A stretch of DNA of 10,982 bases from an uncultured Collinsella sp. (GTDB lineage Bacteria; Actinomycetota; Coriobacteriia; Coriobacteriales; Coriobacteriaceae): NCBI GenBank assembly GCA_902494545.1, contig CABUTP010000029.1:1-10982 (forward strand), given 5' to 3'. The notes below the pieces were generated by a model that had not been told where the DNA came from, did not search any database, and worked only from the letters and a program-made list of their open reading frames with translations. Positions within the stretch are counted from its first letter, which is position 1. Each line of letters starts with the position of its first letter. The position numbers were made by a program, and so were the translations under genes. Positions 5,339 to 10,982 of the stretch are shown piece by piece.

Positions 5339-6802
5339 CTACTCCATCATGTCGAGGACGGAGGGGCGCAGCTCGCTCTCGGCAGCCTCGGGATCGGTCT
5401 CGCGCAGACGGTTGATATAGCGGTTGTACCACATCACGGCAAGGCCCAGGAAGACAACCACACCGCCAACGTTGTAGACCAGCGTCAGCCACAGCGGCTG
5501 ATCGAGCGGAATGGTGCCGCAGATAAGCACGAAGCAGAAGACCACAAGCAGGAATGCAGCAATGACCAGGCCAAAGGTACGCGAACCCATACGGAAGCCA
5601 CGGGGAGCAGCGTCGAAGTTCTTGCGCAGCATAAAGTAGGCAAGCAAAATCAGCAGCGGCGGGAGCAGAGCGGTGGCAGCCGTCATGTTGGTGACGATCA
5701 TGAGCAGGTCGTCGAGGTTACCGGAGCCCAAAGCAGGGATGATCAGGATGGGGACGACGATGGCGAACTGCAGCCAAGCAGCGCGGGCAGGAATGCCATG
5801 CTCGTTGAGCTCGACGATCTTGCTACCAAAGACGCCCTTGGGGATCTCGGTGAAGAAGACCTTGATGGGAGCGGAGGTCCACATCATGAGGGAGCCCAGC
5901 GTGGCGGCGAGAAGGATCAAGCCGATGGCGCGCGTAGACACTTCCATGGGAATGCCAAAGTGGGCAAAGACAGCGCCGAACACGTCGAAGATGCCGGTGG
6001 AGATGGCAACGCCGCCCTCGGGAATGAACAGGTTAACCAGCAGCGAAGCGCCTGCATACAGAAGGCCGATGGTCAGGCCGGCGATAACGACGGTGCGCAC
6101 GAAGGCCTTGACGCCACCCTTAAGGTCGTTAAGGAACACGCCGACAGACTCAGCGCCGCCAACGCCCTGGATGATCCAGGCAAGCGTACCGAAGAAGCCC
6201 CACATAGTGGCGAAGTTGCTCATGTCGGGAGCCATGTTGGCGGGCGTGGGAGCCGTAGCGAACTCAACGCCGCCAAAGGCAGCAGCCAGGGACAGCAGGA
6301 TGAACACGGCAGTCAGGCCGAGAGCCGCGGTCGAACCGAAGGAGGAAATGGAGCCGATCCACTTAGCGCCCTTGGTCGAAACCCACGTGGCGATAGCAAA
6401 GACGACGATCTCGATAATGGTGATCCACAGCTGCGAAAGCTCGGCATTGGCACCAAAGAACACGTAGCTCGCGTAGATGATGACATTGGGCAGGACGGAC
6501 GCAAAGAAGAACAGGTTGACGAACCAGTAGCTAAACGCCGTCAGGAATGCCCAGCGGCCGCCCATCGAGGTCTTGACCCAGGCGTACACGCCCGACTCGG
6601 AGTCCTTGTTGAGGCCGACAAACTCGGCGGTAACCAGGGTATAGGGGACAAAGTACAAAAGCGTGGCGAAGAAGAACGACGGCGCAGCTGCCAAGCCGAT
6701 GGCCGCGTTGTTGTTGATGATGTTCTTGATACCGAACACGGCGGCGACCGTCATGCCCAGCAGAGCGAACGAACCAATCGTTCCTCGTTTTTCAGAGCTC
6801 AT
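5339..6802 (-). CDS. APC superfamily amino-acid permease
   Basis: Encodes 487 residues with about 12 hydrophobic segments, the size and layout of the amino acid-polyamine-organocation superfamily. The first helix region (FALLGMTVAAVFGIKNIINN, about 12-31) is an unwound-helix substrate-binding segment, and helix 2-3 shows FVPYTLVTAEF followed by SESGVYAWVKTSMGGRWAF, the E-x-G-x-Y/W pattern of glutamate/GABA-antiporter-like permeases. GTLAWIIQGVGGAESVGVFLNDLKGG (about 205-230) corresponds to helix 6 and its loop. The substrate cannot be told from sequence; an amino acid exchanger of the GadC/YjeM-like branch is my best guess. An upstream in-frame TTG (6814) would overlap the Shine-Dalgarno, so I start at the ATG at 6802, preceded by GGGAGGG. 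The gene is a single unit with its own terminator, and no decarboxylase neighbour points to acid resistance. Confidence 0.9.
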   Translation of the reverse strand: MSSEKRGTIGSFALLGMTVAAVFGIKNIINNNAAIGLAAAPSFFFATLLYFVPYTLVTAEFVGLNKDSESGVYAWVKTSMGGRWAFLTAFSYWFVNLFFFASVLPNVIIYASYVFFGANAELSQLWITIIEIVVFAIATWVSTKGAKWIGSISSFGSTAALGLTAVFILLSLAAAFGGVEFATAPTPANMAPDMSNFATMWGFFGTLAWIIQGVGGAESVGVFLNDLKGGVKAFVRTVVIAGLTIGLLYAGASLLVNLFIPEGGVAISTGIFDVFGAVFAHFGIPMEVSTRAIGLILLAATLGSLMMWTSAPIKVFFTEIPKGVFGSKIVELNEHGIPARAAWLQFAIVVPILIIPALGSGNLDDLLMIVTNMTAATALLPPLLILLAYFMLRKNFDAAPRGFRMGSRTFGLVIAAFLLVVFCFVLICGTIPLDQPLWLTLVYNVGGVVVFLGLAVMWYNRYINRLRETDPEAAESELRPSVLDMME

Positions 6803-6834
6803 AAGCCCTCCCAATCATCTGTTAAATGTCATCT

Positions 6835-6870
6835 AAAACCGTCCGAGCTGCAAGTGCAAACACGGACGGT
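6835..6870 (-). terminator. Probable intrinsic terminator of ebgAC
   Basis: An 8-bp stem ACCGTCCG (6838-6845) / CGGACGGT (6863-6870); the 17-base loop itself contains TGCAAGTGCA, which can form an inner stem. On the minus strand it ends in ACGGTTTTAGATG. It is about 85 bases beyond the ebgC stop and about 35 bases before the permease start. The U-tract is short, so read-through into the permease is possible. Confidence 0.7.
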
Positions 6871-6878
6871 GCACCTGC

Positions 6879-6922
6879 TAAGGGGAATGGGGAAAAGGGA
6901 GTCAACAAAGCCATCCCCCTTA
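6879..6922 (-). other. Stem-loop in the ebgC 3' region
   Basis: The arms TAAGGGGAATGG (6879-6890) and CCATCCCCCTTA (6911-6922) pair at 11 of 12 positions around a 20-base loop. It lies between the ebgC stop and the terminator at 6835-6870 and has no U-tract. It may stabilise the mRNA 3' end or be part of the permease upstream region. This stretch (6803-6955) contains no other feature I can support. Confidence 0.45.
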
Positions 6923-6955
6923 ACGGCGCGAAGCAAACGTCCAGGCGGACGAATA

Positions 6956-7411
6956 CTACTTGTTGGGGAAGGAATATCCTTCAACCGTCACGTGCAGTAC
7001 CACGACGCGGGGATCCGCGGCATCAGCCACGACACGGTAGGCCTCGTCGATCTCGACGACAGCAACGCCGCCGGCGGGAATCGTCACAGTCTCCCCCGTA
7101 CCCTCAAAGCGCTCGCGATCATCGATATCGCTGTAGGCGCGGGTGCAGGTGAGGCCTGCCTTGGGGGCAACCTCGACAGTCAGGTCGCCGTCGAGCGGGG
7201 CGAGCACGGCATGATAGCGACGGTGACCGACCAGATCGGCGGTAGCGGCCTCGTGGGCGTTCACCCACCAATACACCAACGAGTCGCCGATGGAGTACGC
7301 CACATCGTGCTGCAGTTCAGAAACGCCGTCGAGCGCCTGGCCGGTACGCATCCACTTCTTGACGGACTTCATCTGAGCATCGAAGTCGGCACGCGAGTTA
7401 AAGACATGCAT
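6956..7411 (-). CDS. ebgC: EbgC-like β-galactosidase small subunit (YhcH/YjgK/YiaL family)
   Basis: A 151-residue protein matching EbgC over its whole length: N-terminal FNSRADFDAQ...KKWM, then VAYSIGDSLVYW (about 37-48), DLVGHRRYHAVLAPLDG, APKAGL, DIDDRERFEGTGETVTIPAGG and the C-terminal VTVEGYSFPNK. EbgC is a cupin-fold accessory subunit that associates with EbgA and is required for full β-galactosidase activity in E. coli. The ATG at 7411 is 3 bases behind the ebgA stop, with AAGGAGGC inside the end of ebgA, so the two are translationally coupled and made together. Compared with my recollection of E. coli EbgC, the cupin E-x-H is A68-x-L70 and the later H of HEAYRF is D122, so a metal site may be missing here. 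Confidence 0.92.
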   Translation of the reverse strand: MHVFNSRADFDAQMKSVKKWMRTGQALDGVSELQHDVAYSIGDSLVYWWVNAHEAATADLVGHRRYHAVLAPLDGDLTVEVAPKAGLTCTRAYSDIDDRERFEGTGETVTIPAGGVAVVEIDEAYRVVADAADPRVVVLHVTVEGYSFPNK

Positions 7412-7414
7412 GGC

Positions 7415-10400
7415 TTATGCCTCCTTAATGGGTGCCAGCGCCTGAGCCAGATCGGCAGACGTCAGCGGTCGCAGGGACACCTCAAAGCTGAAGCTCTCAA
7501 AACGGGTGCGATAGGAATCGAGCACCTCGGAACCCCAAGAGTTCGAACCAAGGCCGAGCAGCTGGTCGTTGATGTTGACCGTGACCGTGTCGCCCTTGAC
7601 AAGGTCGTAGACGTGCTTGGCGTTATCGATAGCCTCGCAGCTATAGGGCCATGCCGAGAACGAGAACGGGTTAGAGGCAGCGTCAGCCGGACGAGTCACG
7701 ACCAGACCGTCGCCGTGGCTAGAGCGCAGGGCAACCCAGCGGGTACCCTCGCGGTTGGCACAGTCCTGAGGCATAACGTAGGGCGTGAACATGTCGTCGA
7801 CCGTAGTGCGGTAATGACCGACCGGGTTGGCGCGCAGCGAGTCCGGATAGTTCTCGCCCGGGCCGTGGCCATACCACTCGACGGCACGATCGCAACCGGG
7901 AACCTCAAAGGAGATGCCGATGCGCGGGATAATGTCCGAATAGTCGCCGTAGGGCTCGCCGGAAACCTTGAGGTCGACGCGACCGCTCGGAAGCACGGTG
8001 TAGACGAGCTCGACGCGCATGCCGAACGCGCGGACGGGAGGAGCGATACGCTGGCTCACGGCAACGACGACCGCATTGCCGTCCTGCTTCCAAGAAACCT
8101 TGCGGGTAGACGTCTGCATCACATCGATGAAGTTGTCCTTCCACAGGGAGTCATACTCCTGAGCGTGGTTATCGACGAGCGGATGCCAAAAACCAACCTG
8201 GGGGCCAGAAGCCATGACGTCGCGGCCGGATGCCTTCCACTCGCTCACGGTGCCGTTTACCTTGCTGAAGGTCAACTCGCCGTTGAGGGAGTGAATGCGG
8301 ATCTCCTGCTCGGTCTCCTCGACCGTAAGCTCAGGACGAGCAGGAGCCGCGATGGCCGGCGCCGGATGGTTGGCGATGGCAAACTGGCTTGCGCCCAGTT
8401 GGAACATCGGCTCGCACCAGACGTGAGCGGCCATGGTGTAGGCGCGCACAGTCAGCAGGGTCTCGCCTACCGCGACCTCGCGAATCACCAGTGGCAGCTG
8501 GACGGACTCGCCGGGAGCAACCGCACCGGGCATGAGCGTCTTGCGGCAAACCACGTCGCCGTCCACCAGGGTCTCCGCCGACAGGCAAACATCCTCGAGG
8601 GTGGTAAACCAACGCTTGTTGGTGACGGTCAGCTCGCCCGCCTCGGCATCGTAAGCCATGCGAACCGGGCAGATGACCTGGCCATACTCAGTGAGGCCCG
8701 GGCTCGGCTGCTGCCAAGGGAACACCATGCCGTCGATGCAGAAGTTGCTGTTATTGGGGTAATCGCCGTTGTCGCCACCATACATATCGTAGGCAACGCC
8801 GTCCTCGGTCACAGCAGCCAAACCGTGGTCGCACCATTCCCAGATAAACTGGCCTTGGATGCAATCCCAGCGATCGAAGACCTCCTGGTACTCGGACAGG
8901 CCTCCGGGGCCATTGCCCATGGAGTGACCGTACTCGCAGTTGATGCGCGGCTTGGGGAACGGATGCTCACCAAAGTCGTTCATCTGCGACACACGGGAGT
9001 ACATCGTGGAAATGACATCGACGGTATCGGCGTTGCGGTCCTCCTCGTAATGGACCGGACGACCATCGAGCTCATGAGCCTTGGCGTACATCGCGCGGAT
9101 GTTGCAGCCATAGCCGCTCTCGTTGCCCATCGACCACATAATGATGCAGGCGTGGTTGCGCTCCTGCATCACCAGGCGCTCAATACGGTCGACGTAGGCC
9201 GGCTCCCATGCCGGGTCGTCGGTAACCAGGGCGATATTGCCGATATTCTCGAAGCCGTGGCTCTCCATATCGGTCTCGGCGACCAGCATGATGCCATACT
9301 CATCACACAGCTCGTAGAAGCGCGGGTCATTGGCATAGTGAGAGGTGCGCACCGCATTGATGTTGTGTCGCTTCATGAGCTCCAGGTCGCGGCGCATGCG
9401 ATCGAGGCCCACGGCGCGGCCCTTGTGATCGTCGTGATCGTGGCGGTTGACGCCATGCATCTTAAAGTAAGTGCCGTTGAGGTAGATATGATTGCCCTCG
9501 ACCGTCACCTCGGCAAGACCCTGGCGATGCGGGACGTACTCGCTAACCTCGTCGCCGTCGTAGACCTCAAACGTAAGATCATAGAGGAAGGGGTCCTCGG
9601 GATTCCAGAAGCGGGCATCGGTCACGCTGCACTCGGCATGGCCGTCGACGCACTCACCCGTAGCCACCACGTTCTCGCCATCGCTGAGCGTAAACACAAC
9701 GCGGGAAGCGCCCTCGGCAACCGTATCGAGCGTGATCAGAGCGGCATCGCCCTCGCGGCGCGTGCGGAACCTAAAGTCGACCAGGTGTGCGGCGGGACGC
9801 TGCATAAGGTACACATCGCGGAAGATGCCCGATGCCCACCACATGTCCTGGTCCTCGATATAGCTACCATCGCTGTACTGCAGAACCTTGACCGCAAACA
9901 GGTTGTCGCCCTCGACGAGCGCGTCGGTCACGTCGAACTCGGCAGACAGGCGCGAGCCCTTGGTCATGCCGATAAACTTGCCGTTGACGTACAGCTCGCC
10001 ATAGCTCTCGATGCCGTCAAAGCGAATGATCTCGCGAGCGCCGGCAGGCACGGCGGGAAGGTTGACGATGCGCTGGTAGACGCCCGTGGGGTCGTCGGAG
10101 GGAACGAACGGCTGATCCACCGGGAACGGGAAGCCTTCGTCGGTGTAGGCAAGGTTGCCATAGCCGTCTACCTGCCACAGGTGCGGAACCTCCACGTGAT
10201 CCCACTCGGGCTCGTACGTGGAAAGCTCCTCGTTAGAGACGGCAGCAGGCCCCTCAAAGAGGCGGAACTGCCACGAGCCGGACAGCTGGACAAACCCGCG
10301 CGACAGCTCGCGGCTGTACGTAGCGGCGAGATCGGCGGTCTCGTAACCCATAAAGTACGCATGGGGTGCCAGGCGGTTCCTGTGGGTGAGCGCTTGGTTT

Positions 10401-10423
10401 TCCCAATCGTTAATGGCGTCCAT
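7415..10423 (-). CDS. ebgA: EbgA-type β-galactosidase large subunit, glycoside hydrolase family 2
   Basis: Encodes 1002 residues, close to E. coli EbgA (about 1030). The beginning (WENQALTHRNRLAPHAYF) and GNLAYTDEGFPFPVDQPFVPSDDPTG are hallmark EbgA/LacZ sequence. The domain order is a sugar-binding jelly roll (about 40-205, with DQDMWWASGIFRDVYL at its end), an Ig-like domain (about 207-305), a TIM barrel (about 307-600) with acid/base Glu435 in MWSMGNESGYG and nucleophile Glu497 in NCEYGHSMGN, a linker β-domain, and the C-terminal β-galactosidase small-chain domain (about 710-985, with WYGHGPGENYPD). It hydrolyses β-galactosides such as lactose in the cytoplasm and pairs with the EbgC subunit encoded next to it. 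The start at 10423 is preceded by AAGGAGCATCACC. No signal peptide is seen. It lies under three palindromic operators and a divergent LacI-type gene. The gene lacks TTA, CTA and TCA codons throughout. Confidence 0.96.
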   Translation of the reverse strand: MDAINDWENQALTHRNRLAPHAYFMGYETADLAATYSRELSRGFVQLSGSWQFRLFEGPAAVSNEELSTYEPEWDHVEVPHLWQVDGYGNLAYTDEGFPFPVDQPFVPSDDPTGVYQRIVNLPAVPAGAREIIRFDGIESYGELYVNGKFIGMTKGSRLSAEFDVTDALVEGDNLFAVKVLQYSDGSYIEDQDMWWASGIFRDVYLMQRPAAHLVDFRFRTRREGDAALITLDTVAEGASRVVFTLSDGENVVATGECVDGHAECSVTDARFWNPEDPFLYDLTFEVYDGDEVSEYVPHRQGLAEVTVEGNHIYLNGTYFKMHGVNRHDHDDHKGRAVGLDRMRRDLELMKRHNINAVRTSHYANDPRFYELCDEYGIMLVAETDMESHGFENIGNIALVTDDPAWEPAYVDRIERLVMQERNHACIIMWSMGNESGYGCNIRAMYAKAHELDGRPVHYEEDRNADTVDVISTMYSRVSQMNDFGEHPFPKPRINCEYGHSMGNGPGGLSEYQEVFDRWDCIQGQFIWEWCDHGLAAVTEDGVAYDMYGGDNGDYPNNSNFCIDGMVFPWQQPSPGLTEYGQVICPVRMAYDAEAGELTVTNKRWFTTLEDVCLSAETLVDGDVVCRKTLMPGAVAPGESVQLPLVIREVAVGETLLTVRAYTMAAHVWCEPMFQLGASQFAIANHPAPAIAAPARPELTVEETEQEIRIHSLNGELTFSKVNGTVSEWKASGRDVMASGPQVGFWHPLVDNHAQEYDSLWKDNFIDVMQTSTRKVSWKQDGNAVVVAVSQRIAPPVRAFGMRVELVYTVLPSGRVDLKVSGEPYGDYSDIIPRIGISFEVPGCDRAVEWYGHGPGENYPDSLRANPVGHYRTTVDDMFTPYVMPQDCANREGTRWVALRSSHGDGLVVTRPADAASNPFSFSAWPYSCEAIDNAKHVYDLVKGDTVTVNINDQLLGLGSNSWGSEVLDSYRTRFESFSFEVSLRPLTSADLAQALAPIKEA

Positions 10424-10455
10424 GGTGATGCTCCTTCGTCATCGTAGTGATTCTT

Positions 10456-10470
10456 GTGCAACCGGTTGTC
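10456..10470. promoter_or_regulatory. LacI-family operator O1 upstream of ebgA
   Basis: GTGCAACCGGTTGTC contains the perfect 10-bp palindrome CAACCGGTTG (10459-10468) with a central CG step, as bound by LacI-family hinge helices. It lies about 36 bases upstream of the ebgA start, just downstream of the candidate -10, so binding would block initiation. Confidence 0.88.
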
Positions 10471-10473
10471 CTT

Positions 10474-10503
10474 ATCTTACGGGCGATGCAAAAAACTGTG
10501 CAA
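10474..10503 (-). promoter_or_regulatory. Candidate ebgAC promoter
   Basis: On the minus strand TTGCAC (10503-10498) and TAAGAT (10479-10474) are separated by 18 bases and resemble -35 and -10 boxes. The -35 overlaps operator O2, and O1 covers the expected start of transcription, as expected of a repressed promoter. The hexamers each deviate from consensus, so this is tentative. Confidence 0.5.
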
Positions 10504-10512
10504 CCGGTTGTC
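10498..10512. promoter_or_regulatory. LacI-family operator O2 upstream of ebgA
   Basis: GTGCAACCGGTTGTC, identical to O1 over 15 bases; palindrome core 10501-10510. The centre-to-centre distance from O1 is 42 bases, close to four helical turns, so both sites face the same side of the DNA. Confidence 0.88.
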
Positions 10513-10542
10513 CGCTGAACGGTCGATTTGGTCGGGTTAACG

Positions 10543-10563
10543 GTGCAACCGGTTGTACAACCG
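10543..10563. promoter_or_regulatory. LacI-family operator O3 with an extra overlapping half-site
   Basis: GTGCAACCGGTTGTAC carries the same core (10546-10555), 45 bases from O2. It continues as TACAACCG, so a fourth CAACCG half-site (10558-10563) abuts it and forms a second palindrome TTGTACAA. It lies upstream of the candidate ebgA -35 and about 240 bases before the divergent regulator gene, so it may serve looping or autoregulation. Confidence 0.82.
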
Positions 10564-10799
10564 CGACACTTATGTCACCCTGAGTATCGAAACTCAGCGC
10601 AAGACATCGTTCTCAAGCTCGTAGGCAACCGCCACGCCCGCTGATATCTCACCCATACGAGACGTATTCGATTGCGGCTTGGTTGCAAAACGACACCGGT
10701 CAACGGATATCATGAACGCTGTTCAGGCGCACTATAGTAAGCTGTATCCGCACCAGCCCGTATCAGCGACAACATCGACCGCATTCTCCAGGAGACGCC
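10564..10799. other. Upstream region of the divergent LacI-type gene, no gene seen
   Basis: About 235 bases without a plausible gene. A possible -10 TATAGT (10733-10738) points towards the regulator, but no good -35 is present. Small inverted repeats occur at 10580-10597 (CTGAGT / ACTCAG) and 10713-10725 (TGAAC / GTTCA, the latter just upstream of the -10). A degenerate ACACCGGTCA sits near 10693. The ribosome-binding site AGGAG is at 10790-10794. Confidence 0.4.
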
Positions 10800-10982
10800 A
10801 TGACCCAACCAGTTCGCACCGCACCTACGCTTGCCGAGGTTGCCGCAGCTGCCGGCGTGTCGCGCTCCACGGCATCGCGCGCTCTCAACGATTCGCCCCG
10901 CATTAGCGAGGAAACCAAAAGGCGCGTCCGCGCGGCGGCCAAGGAAGTCAATTTTGTCCCCAACGCTCGTGGCCGAGCGCTC
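10800..10982 (+). CDS. LacI-family transcriptional regulator, N-terminal part (3' truncated by window edge)
   Basis: The first 61 codons are present, beginning at the ATG at 10800 with AGGAG 5 bases upstream. Residues 10-30 form a LacI-type helix-turn-helix: TLAEVAAAAGVSRSTASRAL, with the recognition helix starting at S21-R22-S23 and conserved R27. Residues 36-61 are the third helix and hinge, SEETKRRVRAAA...FVPNARGRAL, where the final Leu61 corresponds to the hinge leucine that inserts at the operator's central CpG. The gene is divergent from ebgAC and the intervening DNA has three CG-centred palindromes, so it is most probably the local repressor (the counterpart of EbgR), relieved by a galactoside. 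The sugar-binding domain is outside the window, so the effector is unknown. Confidence 0.92.
   Translation, partial: MTQPVRTAPTLAEVAAAAGVSRSTASRALNDSPRISEETKRRVRAAAKEVNFVPNARGRAL

Noticed and set aside
6803..6955. Riboswitch or leader peptide ahead of the permease
   Set aside because: The two stem-loops here are better explained as the 3' end of the ebgAC transcript. I recognised no riboswitch consensus and no peptide with amino-acid repeats.
5798..10447. Plus-strand open frame of 1549 codons opposite the permease, ebgC and ebgA
   Set aside because: It is in exact codon register with the three real minus-strand genes, so it stays open only because they avoid TTA, CTA and TCA. The protein is low-complexity (rich in Ala, Arg, Asp, Gly, His, Val) and has no recognisable domain.
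1..10982. CRISPR, tRNA, rRNA, phage or transposase content
   Set aside because: No regularly spaced direct repeats, no tRNA cloverleaf or CCA end, and no integrase or transposase motifs were seen on either strand.

Overview
The window looks like a chromosomal segment of a high-GC, Gram-positive gut anaerobe of the class Coriobacteriia, most likely Collinsella or a close relative. This is inference from gene content (two feoA genes plus feoB plus a FeoB-associated Cys-rich protein, an EbgA/EbgC β-galactosidase under a LacI-type regulator, KdpDE), strong codon bias and compact units closed by GC-rich intrinsic terminators. No 16S rRNA or other marker is present to confirm it.

Layout. (1) Positions 2-932, plus strand: the last part of a KdpD-type histidine kinase and a complete KdpE response regulator, translationally overlapped; the K+-sensing pair that normally controls the Kdp potassium pump. 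A 67-bp imperfect palindrome (947-1013) follows. (2) Positions 1119-4480, minus strand: a ferrous-iron uptake locus transcribed feoA-1, feoA-2, feoB, then, beyond a strong terminator, a small Cys-rich FeoB-associated membrane protein with its own terminator. The non-coding parts of this locus carry repeated AAGTTA-type half-sites, a 15-bp inverted repeat upstream of feoA-1, a shared GTTTCYGCAGATAAA motif and two hairpins ahead of feoB. (3) Positions 4669-4917, minus: a monocistronic HPr with His15 but Asp at position 46. (4) Positions about 5021-5226: a non-coding element bounded by inverted repeats, resembling a MITE or REP-type repeat. (5) Positions 5339-6802, minus: an APC-family amino-acid permease. 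(6) Positions 6956-10423, minus: ebgA-ebgC, a GH2 β-galactosidase and its small subunit. (7) Positions 10456-10570: three near-identical palindromic operators upstream of ebgA, with a divergent LacI-family regulator starting at 10800 and running off the window.

How the parts work together. The regulator at the right edge most probably represses ebgAC from the three CAACCGGTTG palindromes, giving substrate-inducible lactose/β-galactoside hydrolysis. The Feo locus imports Fe2+ and is probably repressed by a metal-dependent regulator, perhaps of the DtxR family, encoded elsewhere. The other units are independent housekeeping or stress-response genes. I see no phage, CRISPR, toxin-antitoxin or transposase gene. 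Nothing here is a clearly new multi-gene system. The items most worth a second look are the Asp46 HPr, the altered putative metal site of EbgC, the repeated motifs of the feo locus and the non-coding repeat at 5021-5226.
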